Under the pieces are notes generated by a model, which searched no databases, was not told where the DNA came from, and saw only the letters and a program-made list of their open reading frames with translations. From JAHCHG01 sp041394845 (GTDB lineage Bacteria; Acidobacteriota; Blastocatellia; Pyrinomonadales; Pyrinomonadaceae): a stretch of DNA of 64,000 nucleotides. Position numbers and translations under genes: made by a program. Positions 25,084 to 32,760 of the stretch are shown one piece after another (position 1 is the first letter of the stretch; each line of letters begins with the position of its first letter). Where the stretch lies: positions 620,001 through 684,000 of the forward strand of contig JAWKHL010000001.1 in NCBI GenBank assembly GCA_041394845.1. The letters run 5' to 3'.

Positions 25084-25665
25084 ATGAACGAGAAAGGGTT
25101 AGTTAAGTCTGAAAAGATCTATACGGTCGAGGAATATTTGAATTTCGAACGGCGCGATCCGAGCCGCCACGAATTTCACAAAGGAAAAATTCTGGCGGCA
25201 TCGAGTTCGAGCCGCCGTCACAATCTGATCGGGAGCAACACGATCATCGCACTCGGAAGCCGTCTCAGGGGGCATAAATGCGAGATCTACGTCAACGACA
25301 TGCGCGTCAAGATCTCCGATTTTGATTATTGTTACCCGGATGTGATCATCGTCAAAGGGGAACCGAAATTCGACGGGAACGAAACCGACATTCTCCTGAA
25401 TCCGACGATCATCATCGAGATCCTTTCCCGCAAAACGCTCTATTACGACAAGACGGAAAAGCTCGAATCCTATATGAAGATGCCGAGCGTCAGCGATTGT
25501 TTGCTGATCAAGGAAGATGAGATGCGGATCGAACATTACGCCAAACAAAATTCCAAACAATGGATGTTTCGCATCTACAATGAATCCGAGGAAATGATCG
25601 CGCTGGAGTCGATCGGATGCAAATCCGCTCTTTCGGAGATTTACGCCCAGATCAGGTTCAACTGA
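25084..25665 (+). CDS. Uma2 family endonuclease-like protein
   Basis: 193 residues with the Uma2 (DUF820) PD-(D/E)XK-like core: YTVEEYLNFE near the N-terminus, RHEFHKGKIL, the acidic pair in YCYPDVIIVKGE (about 94-105), and NPTIIIEILSRKTLYYDKTEKLESYM (given here by its start and end residues, about 117-142), which is the family hallmark. Such genes are often present in many copies in cyanobacteria and acidobacteria, and their true role is unknown. No partner toxin, antitoxin or transposase gene is adjacent. The gene is divergent from lpxD across a 159-base AT-rich region. Confidence 0.88.
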   Translation: MNEKGLVKSEKIYTVEEYLNFERRDPSRHEFHKGKILAASSSSRRHNLIGSNTIIALGSRLRGHKCEIYVNDMRVKISDFDYCYPDVIIVKGEPKFDGNETDILLNPTIIIEILSRKTLYYDKTEKLESYMKMPSVSDCLLIKEDEMRIEHYAKQNSKQWMFRIYNESEEMIALESIGCKSALSEIYAQIRFN

Positions 25666-25753
25666 ATAAAGCAATTTCAAAGAGCCGACAAAAGGGGATT
25701 TTCGGGAAAATCAGGGGGATGATTGAGAATATTGAACGCCCATCCTCCGGTTT

Positions 25754-26425
25754 TCACGGGTTCTGTTCTTTTTTGATGTAACGGCTGTGAACCCAGCCCC
25801 GGATGCCCCGGTAATCGATCGGATACCAGATTCCGCTTCCGGCTTTTTTGCCCGGCCCGGTAATGATGATGCCGGTCCCGTCCGGCGGGATTTGCCCGAG
25901 GTGGGTTTTCAGATCGTTGGGAGCCGGGCGGATGTACAGGACATCGTTGCTTTTGACCCCGACGACCCTGTATGTGGGGGAATCGGGAGTCGGTTCAGGA
26001 GTGCGTCCGGGCGCGTTATTTTCCGGCGAAGGGTTTCTTATCTCTCCGTTAAATGAGGTCTGATTGCCTTGGCTCGATGGGTTTTCCCCGGCATTTCCGT
26101 TTTTGAGCAAAAAGGCCCAGGCGGCCACCCCGCCGCCGATGATCAACAAACCCAACAGAAAAAAAGTGGCGAAGATCCAGCCCCGCCCCGAATTTTGCCT
26201 CGTCGTAGTCCGCGAATAATTTTCCGTCGGAGCGGGTGTGGATGGTTCCGAGACCTTTGGCCGGACGGCTTCGCGGGTGACTAGTGAAACGGGAAATTGC
26301 TCGGTTTTTGCGGCTTGATCGAATTTTTCGGCTTCAAATTCGGAAAGCAGGGGCGTTCCGTCGGACAGACAATAGAGCAATGTGTCATCGGAAAAAGCGC
26401 TTTTGCATTGGGGGCAGATCTTCAT
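25754..26425 (-). CDS. Zinc-ribbon, membrane-anchored SH3-domain protein
   Basis: 223 residues from ATG 26425. The N-terminus MKICPQCKSAFSDDTLLYC is a zinc-ribbon-like motif (CxxC then Cys about 12 residues later). A linker rich in Pro and Thr is followed by one transmembrane helix (about residues 93-114, WIFATFFLLGLLIIGGGVAAW), a low-complexity Pro/Ser/Asn stretch, and a C-terminal bacterial SH3 domain (YRVVGVKSNDVLYIRPAP, GTGIIITGPG, RGWVHSRYI). The topology implies a cytosolic ribbon and a periplasmic SH3 domain, perhaps binding peptidoglycan. It is divergent from the trp leader region. Confidence 0.8.
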   Translation of the reverse strand: MKICPQCKSAFSDDTLLYCLSDGTPLLSEFEAEKFDQAAKTEQFPVSLVTREAVRPKVSEPSTPAPTENYSRTTTRQNSGRGWIFATFFLLGLLIIGGGVAAWAFLLKNGNAGENPSSQGNQTSFNGEIRNPSPENNAPGRTPEPTPDSPTYRVVGVKSNDVLYIRPAPNDLKTHLGQIPPDGTGIIITGPGKKAGSGIWYPIDYRGIRGWVHSRYIKKEQNP

Positions 26426-26511
26426 AGGTCTTCCGGGGCATTTTATCACAGGAACTAAAAAATTAGGTTCACCCGGGGGATTTTATCGGGGGCAATAATT
26501 TCGAAACCAAT

Positions 26512-26540
26512 TTGCTTAATTAAAAGGGTTGGGCTATAAA
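26512..26540 (+). promoter_or_regulatory. Predicted trp operon promoter
   Basis: TTGCTT (26512-26517) and TATAAA (26535-26540) are spaced by 17 bases, and lie about 30 bases before the leader-peptide ATG. The placement is right for transcription of the leader and attenuator that follow. Confidence 0.55.
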
Positions 26541-26570
26541 TATTTCTGAACCAAAACCGGAGAAATAATT

Positions 26571-26654
26571 ATGAAAAAGGGACGCGGCCGAGAAGATGGA
26601 CATTTTTCGTGGCAAAACATCCGGTATTGGTGCGCGCCGGGTTTTTCTATTTAG
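26571..26654 (+). CDS. trpL: trp operon leader peptide (27 aa)
   Basis: A short ORF too small for automatic calling: ATG 26571 to TAG 26652-26654, with Shine-Dalgarno GGAG at 26559-26562, eight bases before the start. It encodes 27 residues starting MKKGRGRED, with Trp at positions 14 and 20 (TGG at 26610 and 26628). Two Trp in 27 residues is well above background, and it lies between a promoter and a terminator in front of trpD. By analogy with enterobacterial trp attenuation, ribosome stalling at the Trp codons would control the downstream hairpin. I infer the function from position and composition. Confidence 0.7.
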   Translation: MKKGRGREDGHFSWQNIRYWCAPGFSI

Positions 26655-26681
26655 TTTTCGGAGAAAAGGAAATTTAGAAGG

Positions 26682-26724
26682 CCCGCTGCTTTGAACCCGT
26701 GAGAAAAAAGCAGCGGGTTTTTTC
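26682..26724 (+). terminator. trp attenuator terminator hairpin
   Basis: CCCGCTGCTTT (26682-26692) pairs perfectly with AAAGCAGCGGG (26707-26717), followed by a run of T to 26723. It ends only 8 bases before the likely trpD start, so it must act as a conditional terminator. A competing antiterminator is possible: 26638-26646 (CGGGTTTTT) can pair with 26677-26685 (nine pairs including G-U), which would tie up the first bases of the terminator stem. 26638-26643 can also pair with the terminator loop (26694-26699). Confidence 0.75.
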
Positions 26725-26731
26725 ATTTTTT

Positions 26732-27829
26732 ATGCAGGAAAAATACAATCAGACCCGACCGAAATGGCTTCTGCCGACCCCGAAAAGGGAAGATGAACCG
26801 GCCATAACCGGTTTACGGGGATTGCTTTTGAATCTGATGCAGGGGAGGAATCTGACCCGGCAGGAAGCAACCTATCTGCTCGATCAGCTTCTGACCGGCG
26901 AAGCCACCGACGCCCAGATCTCGGCCGCTCTGGTGGCGCTGGCCGTTAAGGGGGAGACGGTTGAAGAACTGGCCGGAATGGCCGAAGCGATGCGTTCTCA
27001 TTCGGACGGAATCGAGTCGGTTCACAGGGATTTTATCGACACGGCCGGGACCGGTTCATCGCGGGTCAAGACCTTTAATGTTTCGACCGCCGCCGCCTTT
27101 GTCATCGCCGGAGCGGGTTTGCCGGTGGCCAAACACGGAAGCCGGGCGGCGACCTCGCGTTCGGGAAGCGCCGATGTTTTGGAATCGCTCGGCGTCAACG
27201 TCTCGGTCGAAAAAGAGATCAGCCAAAAATGCCTCAATCAGATCGGGATCTGTTTTATGTTCGCTCCGCTTTATCACGCTTCGACGGCGCGGGTCGCCAA
27301 GATCAGGCGCGAACTCGGGGTTCACACGACCTTTAACCTGCTCGGCCCGATGACCAATCCGGCCGGTGCGCCGTTTCAGATAATGGGCGTCTGGCACAGG
27401 GATCTGGTCGAACCGATCGCCCGGACGCTCGGAGAACTGGGCGTCAAAAAGGCCTGGGTGGTTCACGGTCTGGACGGTCTGGACGAGATCACGGTGGCGG
27501 AAAAAACCTCGGTCGCCGAGGTGGAAAACGGCCTCCTCAAACTTTTTGAGCTGTCGCCCGAAGAGATCGGTTTCCCGCTTGCGGGGCCGGGCGAGTTGGA
27601 AAAGTTGCGGGGCGGAAATGCCGGAGAAAATGCCGGAATAATCCGGGCGGTTTTGCGCGGGGAAAGAACCGATGCGGCCCGTTCGCTGGTGATTATCAAC
27701 GCCGCGGCGGCGCTTTTTGTCGGTGGCCGGGCGGCCGATCTGACGGAGGCGGCCCGTTTGGCACAGGCCAGTCTGGACGACGGCAGTGCGCTGGCAAAGT
27801 TGGAAAATTTGGTTGAGATGACCAATTGA
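26732..27829 (+). CDS. trpD: Anthranilate phosphoribosyltransferase
   Basis: Transfers phosphoribosyl from PRPP to anthranilate, the second step of tryptophan synthesis. Family motifs are clear: DTAGTGSSRVKTFNVSTAAAF for PRPP binding (given as spaced blocks: GTGS at the centre), KHGSRAATSRSGSADVLE, and HGLDGLDEIT near the C-terminus. I start at ATG 26732; an upstream GTG at 26699 lies inside the attenuator loop and is rejected. Even so, the protein has about 30 extra N-terminal residues (MQEKYNQTRPKWLLPTPKRE) compared with typical TrpD, and no Shine-Dalgarno precedes the start. Translation may begin at a later codon. trpC follows after 25 bases. Confidence 0.92.
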   Translation: MQEKYNQTRPKWLLPTPKREDEPAITGLRGLLLNLMQGRNLTRQEATYLLDQLLTGEATDAQISAALVALAVKGETVEELAGMAEAMRSHSDGIESVHRDFIDTAGTGSSRVKTFNVSTAAAFVIAGAGLPVAKHGSRAATSRSGSADVLESLGVNVSVEKEISQKCLNQIGICFMFAPLYHASTARVAKIRRELGVHTTFNLLGPMTNPAGAPFQIMGVWHRDLVEPIARTLGELGVKKAWVVHGLDGLDEITVAEKTSVAEVENGLLKLFELSPEEIGFPLAGPGELEKLRGGNAGENAGIIRAVLRGERTDAARSLVIINAAAALFVGGRAADLTEAARLAQASLDDGSALAKLENLVEMTN

Positions 27830-27854
27830 AAAAAGGAAGGTCTTTTGCTTTGAA

Positions 27855-28640
27855 ATGTTTTTAAGGGAAATCGTCGAACTAAAAAGAAAACGGCTGGACG
27901 CGGCCCGAAAGAGCCGGGATTTCGGGGAATTGAAAGAATCGGCCGGATCGGTTCGCAAAAACGCCGAAAAACAGCGCCTCCGCCGCCGTTTGGAAAAAGA
28001 CGGGATCAATATCATCGCCGAGATCAAACGGGCGTCGCCCTCGAAGGGGATCATCAACGACCGGATCGATGTGGCCGAAACGGTCCGAAAATACCTCTCG
28101 GGGGGCGCGGCGGCGATCTCGGTTTTGACCGAGGAAGACCGTTTTTCCGGTTCGCTCGATGATCTCAAAACCGCTCGCCGGGCGGCCGATCTTCCGATCC
28201 TCAGAAAGGATTTTATCTTCGACGAATTTCAGATCTACGAAGCCGCCGAGGCCGGAGCCGACGTTGTTTTGCTGATCGCGGCGATGCTTGAGGATGAGTG
28301 TCTGGAGAAGCTTTTTCATCTGGCCGAAGCCGAACTGGGACTTGACGCGCTAATCGAGGTTCACACTTTGGGGGAATTGGAAAGGGTGAAAAGACTGGGA
28401 GCCGGGATCATCGGAATAAACAACCGCGATCTGCATTCCTTTGATGTTTCGCTGGACGTCTCGCGGCGTCTGATCCGGGACGCTCCGGCGGAATCCCTTT
28501 TGATCGCCGAAAGCGGTTTGCGTTCAAGGGATGACTTGCTTGAATTGAGAGAACTCGGTTTTCGCGGATTTTTGATCGGGGAAACCCTGATGCGTTCGGG
28601 TGATCCGGCCGCCGAACTGGAGAGATTGATCAATGGATAA
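27855..28640 (+). CDS. trpC: Indole-3-glycerol phosphate synthase
   Basis: Closes the indole ring from carboxyphenylamino-deoxyribulose phosphate. TIM-barrel motifs are all present: IIAEIKRASPSKG (about 54-66) with the catalytic lysine, LTEEDRFSGSLDDL, LRKDFIFDEFQIYEA (about 116-130), and GINNRDLHSFDV near the C-terminal phosphate-binding end. The length of 261 residues is normal. It is monofunctional, since trpF is separate at 29310. Its 3' end overlaps the next gene (DUF2127) by 8 bases, so they are translationally coupled. Confidence 0.95.
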   Translation: MFLREIVELKRKRLDAARKSRDFGELKESAGSVRKNAEKQRLRRRLEKDGINIIAEIKRASPSKGIINDRIDVAETVRKYLSGGAAAISVLTEEDRFSGSLDDLKTARRAADLPILRKDFIFDEFQIYEAAEAGADVVLLIAAMLEDECLEKLFHLAEAELGLDALIEVHTLGELERVKRLGAGIIGINNRDLHSFDVSLDVSRRLIRDAPAESLLIAESGLRSRDDLLELRELGFRGFLIGETLMRSGDPAAELERLING

Positions 28641-29151
28641 ACCGCATCTGCGTTACAAAAATCAAACCACCAAGGAAAGGCATTGGACGATCCACATCAT
28701 CTCGGCCTTCAAACTGCTGAAAGGGATTTTGCTTTTGATCGTCGGGATCAAACTTCTGACGCTGCTCGACCGGGATGTGGCCCAATGGTTCGGCGATTTT
28801 ATCGCCCGCCACAAGATCGACGCCGAAAACCAAATCGTCCATATGATCATTGAAAAACTGGCGGGGATCGACAACAACAAACTGATATTGTTCAGCGTCG
28901 GATCGTTTTTGTATTCGGCCCTCCAACTGACCGAAGGCGTCGGGCTCTGGCTGGAAAAACGGTGGGCCGAATATTTAACCGTCATCGCCACATCCCTGCT
29001 CATTCCTCTGGAAATCTACGAGATCTTCGCCCGTTTTACTTTCGTCCGGCTGGGGGTTCTGGCCGTCAATCTGTTCGTCATCTGGTACCTTTCGACAAGG
29101 CTCAAGGACGAAAAACGGGAGATGCTCGAAGCGGAACATTCAAAGGGTTGA
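28633..29151 (+). CDS. DUF2127 membrane protein within the trp operon
   Basis: 172 residues with about four hydrophobic helices (KLLKGILLLIVGIKLLTLL, KLILFSVGSFLYSALQL, a helix around YLTVIATSLLIPLEIYEI, and VRLGVLAVNLFVIWYL). The block TEGVGLWLEKRWAEYLTVIA is the hallmark of DUF2127, a family of small membrane proteins of unknown function. Its ATG overlaps the trpC end by 8 bases, so it is a genuine operon member. Nothing ties it to tryptophan chemistry, and a transport or membrane-adaptor role is only a guess. A palindromic repeat element follows its stop codon. Confidence 0.88.
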   Translation: MDKPHLRYKNQTTKERHWTIHIISAFKLLKGILLLIVGIKLLTLLDRDVAQWFGDFIARHKIDAENQIVHMIIEKLAGIDNNKLILFSVGSFLYSALQLTEGVGLWLEKRWAEYLTVIATSLLIPLEIYEIFARFTFVRLGVLAVNLFVIWYLSTRLKDEKREMLEAEHSKG

Positions 29152-29154
29152 TAA

Positions 29155-29299
29155 ATATTCTGTAACTTAAGTTTTTTTAAATTTAGCCACAGAGAACACC
29201 GAGAACTCAGAGACAAAAAGTTTGATCGACAATAATTCCTCGGTGCCCTCGGTGTTCTCTGTGGCCAAAAAATTGTTAATAAATTTAGATTGCACAGAA
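29155..29299. repeat. Palindromic repeat element, family A (inverted copy)
   Basis: Begins with ATATTCTGTAACTTAAG and ends near AAATTTAGATTGCACAGAA. The core is a long palindrome: GCCACAGAGAACACCGAG (29186-29203) mirrored by CTCGGTGTTCTCTGTGGC (29248-29265). The same core and ends occur at 36841-36990, 36992-37144 and 38291-38436 in opposite orientation. It lies inside the trp operon between the DUF2127 gene and trpF and could fold into a large hairpin in the mRNA. Confidence 0.8.
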
Positions 29300-29309
29300 A
29301 TAAATTGTC

Positions 29310-29942
29310 ATGACAAGGGTCAAGATCTGCGGGATCACAAATCTTGAGGACGCGCTGTTGGCGGTAAAATTCGGGGCCGACGCGCTCGGGTTTAATTTTT
29401 ACCGGAAAAGCCCGCGCTTTATCGAACCGGAGAGGGCGCGGGAAATAATTCGGAATTTGCCCCAAAAGGTTTTAAACGTCGGCGTTTTTGTCAATGAAGA
29501 TTTTGAAAAAATTGCCGCGATTGTCCGACTTGCGGGACTTGACGCGATCCAGCTTCACGGCGGGGAAAGCCCGGAATTTGCCCGCGAGTTGAAGGAAAGA
29601 ACGGGTTTGGAGATCATCAAGGCCTTTCGCGTTTCGCCCGACTTTAAGCCCGAGGAGGTTTTGGCCTATCGGGTTGATGCGGTTTTGCTGGACGCTTTTA
29701 ATAAGAAGGAATACGGCGGAACGGGCGAGACTTTTGATTGGAAGATCGCATTGAAGGTGAGGAAGAATGTCCCGAAATTATATTTGGCGGGAGGGCTTGG
29801 CCCGCGAAATGTTGAGGTGGCAATCCGGCGGGTTCAGCCCTTTGCCGTCGATTCATGCAGTTTGCTGGAAAAGAAAAAGGGGAAAAAGGATAAATTAAAG
29901 CTGATTCGGTTTCTCTCCTCGGTAAAAGGGGCAAGTGATTAA
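29310..29942 (+). CDS. trpF: Phosphoribosylanthranilate isomerase
   Basis: Amadori rearrangement step between TrpD and TrpC. Characteristic features: start MTRVKICGITNLEDALLAV with the catalytic cysteine in KICGIT, GFNFYRKSPRFI, IQLHGGESPEF, LLDAFNKKEYGGTGETFDW with the catalytic aspartate, and YLAGGLGPRNVEVAI for phosphate binding. The length of 210 residues is normal. It lies 10 bases after a palindromic repeat and 158 bases after the preceding gene. Expression may still come from the trp promoter, though the repeat could contain its own signals. Confidence 0.95.
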   Translation: MTRVKICGITNLEDALLAVKFGADALGFNFYRKSPRFIEPERAREIIRNLPQKVLNVGVFVNEDFEKIAAIVRLAGLDAIQLHGGESPEFARELKERTGLEIIKAFRVSPDFKPEEVLAYRVDAVLLDAFNKKEYGGTGETFDWKIALKVRKNVPKLYLAGGLGPRNVEVAIRRVQPFAVDSCSLLEKKKGKKDKLKLIRFLSSVKGASD

Positions 29943-29972
29943 AAAATCGAAAATATTTACGATCTTTTGTTA

Positions 29973-30301
29973 ATGATAGAACTCCGGCCCGCAATGTATT
30001 TGGGGTGGAAATCGCTTTCATTGTTGAGGTCCTTTCTTGAGGGTTACAAATTTGCCCTCAATCAAAACGGAATTCCTTTTGATTGGAAGGATTTTGAGCG
30101 GGAAAAGAAGACCGGTAAATGTTCAGGTTTTCAGAGTTGGATGACCCGAAAATTTTTGGGCGGGAGGAGTCGGCAAAAACCTGGGACAGGATTATTCTGG
30201 AGCGAATGGAGGGGGACGAAGAAAAGGCTTTGGATCATTTTTTTGATCTTTTGGAAGAATTCAAACTGGAAATGGAAAGCGATGCCGGGGGAAGGAAATG
30301 A
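29973..30301 (+). pseudogene. Small hypothetical gene with a probable frameshift
   Basis: The first frame gives MIELRPAMYLGWKSLSLLRS... (a start typical of a small family of unknown, possibly immunity-type, proteins) and continues to about GFQSWMTRKF. The natural continuation ESAKTWDRIILERMEGDEEK...LLEEFKLEME is found in another frame ending at 30301. The switch falls in the run-rich stretch 30150-30170 (AAAATTTTTGGGCGGG), so a one- or two-base indel there would join them into a ~109-residue protein. Left as is, the first frame runs on to 30341 with Trp- and Lys-rich, low-quality sequence. This is either a true pseudogene or a sequencing error. It is located between trpF and a secreted-protein gene. 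Confidence 0.6.
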
Positions 30302-30454
30302 CAAAGCCTTTGGAGATCAGAATAACGGGGAAGGGAGGTGATATTTTCAAAGGCAGATTTTTGTTGCTTTTACAAGGAGTTAAATATAACATTGGGTACA
30401 CTTTAAAAAAGGTTATTAAATTTTAAAATTCTTGTGAGGGAGGAATCCGTGAAA

Positions 30455-31450
30455 ATGAAATTTTGGATGGTGATTTTTGTTTTCGTTTTGGTCTTTTGTT
30501 CTGAAATTTTTTCTCAGGTCGAAACCGGTAAACTGCCCGTTCCGGATGCAATAACCGTTGCCGGGACGAGTCAGACGACACTGACCAACACCCTTAATTT
30601 TACGGTTCCCGCCGGAAACAATCGCGTGCTTCTGGTGATCGCCTCGGACGCCGATTCAACCGACATTTCCTCGGTTAGCTTCGGAGGAACGCCGATGACC
30701 CAACAGGCCGAGAGACAGGACGGTTTTGCCGTCGATTCGATCTGGACGCTCCCGCTCGGAACGGGCGCTTCGGGAACCAACGCCAACATTGTCGTTGTCA
30801 GCACCGGAACGACCCCGGCCGTCAGCACATTTATCGGGGCCATAGCTTTTACCGATGTTGACCAAACCACGCCCGTGGACGGGGTTCAAATGGCCAATAT
30901 GATCACCACAGAAAATGTCGGGTCAACCCTGAATGTTACCAGCGAACCGGGGGATCTGGTTTTCGATATTTTTGATTCCTTTGATGATAATCCAGCGGTT
31001 GAATCCCAAACACCCGGAGCCGGACAGACCCAGATCCACAATGCCGACGGGGTCGCCGCCCCCGGCGGCGACGATTATTATCAAACCAGTTCGAAACCCG
31101 GCGCGGCCTCGGTAACGATGAGCTGGACTTCGACCAACGACGCGATGATCCATATCGCTTTTAACATCAACGGCGTTGCCCCGACCGCCGCTTCGACGCG
31201 GGTCGGAGGACGGGTTTTGAGCGCCGACGGAAGAGGTTTGCCGAATTCCTTATTGACCCTTGCCGATTCCGAGGGAAATACCCGCCTGACCCGAACCAAC
31301 CAATTCGGCTATTTCCATTTTGACGAGGTGCAACTTGGCGGTGTTTACGTTTTGAGCGCTTTTAGCAAGGGCCACACGTTTTCCAATCCGACTTTGGTGA
31401 TCCCGGTCAATGAAGAATTGACGAATTTGAATTTCTTCGCTTTGCCCTGA
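30455..31450 (+). CDS. Secreted protein with C-terminal carboxypeptidase-regulatory-like domain
   Basis: About 331 residues. Shine-Dalgarno AGGGAGGA at 30437-30444 serves ATG 30455 or GTG 30449. The signal peptide is KFWMVIFVFVLVFCSEIFSQ. The middle is a beta-rich extracellular domain of repeats such as VTVAGTSQTTLTNTLNFTVP and NRVLLVIASDADSTDISSVS. The last ~80 residues (VGGRVLSADGRGLPNSLLTL, FGYFHFDEVQLGG) form a CnaB/carboxypeptidase-regulatory-like beta-sandwich, closely similar to the end of the protein at 45144-46688. That terminal domain recurs on exported proteins of Blastocatellia as far as I know. The gene sits between trpF and trpB although its product is unlikely to act in tryptophan synthesis. 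Confidence 0.8.
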   Translation: MKFWMVIFVFVLVFCSEIFSQVETGKLPVPDAITVAGTSQTTLTNTLNFTVPAGNNRVLLVIASDADSTDISSVSFGGTPMTQQAERQDGFAVDSIWTLPLGTGASGTNANIVVVSTGTTPAVSTFIGAIAFTDVDQTTPVDGVQMANMITTENVGSTLNVTSEPGDLVFDIFDSFDDNPAVESQTPGAGQTQIHNADGVAAPGGDDYYQTSSKPGAASVTMSWTSTNDAMIHIAFNINGVAPTAASTRVGGRVLSADGRGLPNSLLTLADSEGNTRLTRTNQFGYFHFDEVQLGGVYVLSAFSKGHTFSNPTLVIPVNEELTNLNFFALP

Positions 31451-31491
31451 CCGGGCGGGCGAGTTTGGAATAGAAAGACGTTTACAGAAAA

Positions 31492-32688
31492 ATGGGAAAT
31501 GAATTTCAACCCGATGAGCGCGGCTACTGGGGGGATTTCGGCGGCAGGTTTGTGCCGGAAACACTGGTTTCGCCGCTCGAAGAATTGACCGAAGCCTATT
31601 TCGCCGTCCGCGATGACCCGGACTTTCAGGCCGAGTTTTTGCGCCTGCTGAAGGATTATTCCGGTCGTCCGACGCCGCTTTTTTACGCCCGGCGTTTGTC
31701 CGAATCGCTCGGCGGCGGGCGCATCTTCTTAAAACGCGAAGACCTCAATCACACCGGAGCGCACAAGATCAATAATTGTCTGGGGCAGATCCTGCTGGCC
31801 CGAAAAATGGGCAAGCGCCGGGTCATTGCGGAAACCGGGGCCGGTCAGCACGGGGTGGCGACCGCGACGGTCTGCGCTCTTTTCGGTCTGGAATGCGTCG
31901 TTTACATGGGGACCGAGGATATGCGGCGGCAGGCATTGAACGTTTTCCGGATGGAGCTTTTGGGGGCCGAGGTGCGAGGGGTCGATGCCGGTTCGCGCAC
32001 TTTGAAGGACGCCATCAATGAGGCCTTAAGGGATTGGGTCACCAACGTCGATTCGACCTACTACCTTTTGGGGAGCGCCCTCGGACCGCATCCCTATCCG
32101 CTGATGGTCCGGGATTTTCAATCGGTTATCGGAAGGGAGGCCCGGGAGCAGATCCTCGATATGGAGGGAAGTCTTCCGGACCTTTTGATCGCCTGCGTCG
32201 GGGGCGGGTCGAATTCGATCGGGCTGTTTCATCCGTTTTTGGGGGATGAAACAGTGCGGATGATCGGGGTCGAGGCCGGGGGAAAAGGGGCGAAACTGGG
32301 CGACCACGCGGCCCGTTTTATGGAGGGCGGCCGGGTCGGCGTTCTTCAGGGAACCAAAAGCTATCTGCTTCAGGACGAGAACGGCCAGATCGCCCTCACG
32401 CATTCGGTCTCGGCCGGGCTCGATTACGCCTCGATCGGCCCGGAACACGCCTACCTGCACGACATCGGACGGGCGGAATATGTGTTTGCGACCGACGCCG
32501 AGGCTCTCGAAGCCTTTCAGAAACTCTCCCGCATCGAAGGCATCATTCCGGCTCTGGAAAGCTCTCACGGCGTCGCCCACGCCATCAAAGCCGCGCCCGA
32601 AATGTCGCCTTCGGAGATCATCATCGTCAATCTTTCGGGGCGCGGGGACAAGGACGTCGATCAGGTGCGGGAGATTTTTTCGGAGTGA
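31492..32688 (+). CDS. trpB: Tryptophan synthase beta chain
   Basis: PLP enzyme that joins indole and serine to form tryptophan. The PLP lysine is K92 in LNHTGAHKINN. Other family motifs: GRFVPETL (18-25), AETGAGQHGVATAT, and GGGSNSIGLFHPF for phosphate binding. The 398 residues match TrpB1-type subunits that pair with TrpA. trpA begins 72 bases later on the same strand. No Shine-Dalgarno is evident before ATG 31492. Confidence 0.96.
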   Translation: MGNEFQPDERGYWGDFGGRFVPETLVSPLEELTEAYFAVRDDPDFQAEFLRLLKDYSGRPTPLFYARRLSESLGGGRIFLKREDLNHTGAHKINNCLGQILLARKMGKRRVIAETGAGQHGVATATVCALFGLECVVYMGTEDMRRQALNVFRMELLGAEVRGVDAGSRTLKDAINEALRDWVTNVDSTYYLLGSALGPHPYPLMVRDFQSVIGREAREQILDMEGSLPDLLIACVGGGSNSIGLFHPFLGDETVRMIGVEAGGKGAKLGDHAARFMEGGRVGVLQGTKSYLLQDENGQIALTHSVSAGLDYASIGPEHAYLHDIGRAEYVFATDAEALEAFQKLSRIEGIIPALESSHGVAHAIKAAPEMSPSEIIIVNLSGRGDKDVDQVREIFSE

Positions 32689-32760
32689 TGGGTGATAGGT
32701 GATGGGTGATGGGATGGGGGTTGGTTTTCCCGCCTCCTCTTTTTATTGATTGGTGGGGAG

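Noticed and set aside
26699..26731. GTG start for trpD at 26699
   Set aside because: It falls in the loop of the attenuator hairpin, and the residues it would add are encoded by the terminator stem and T-run.
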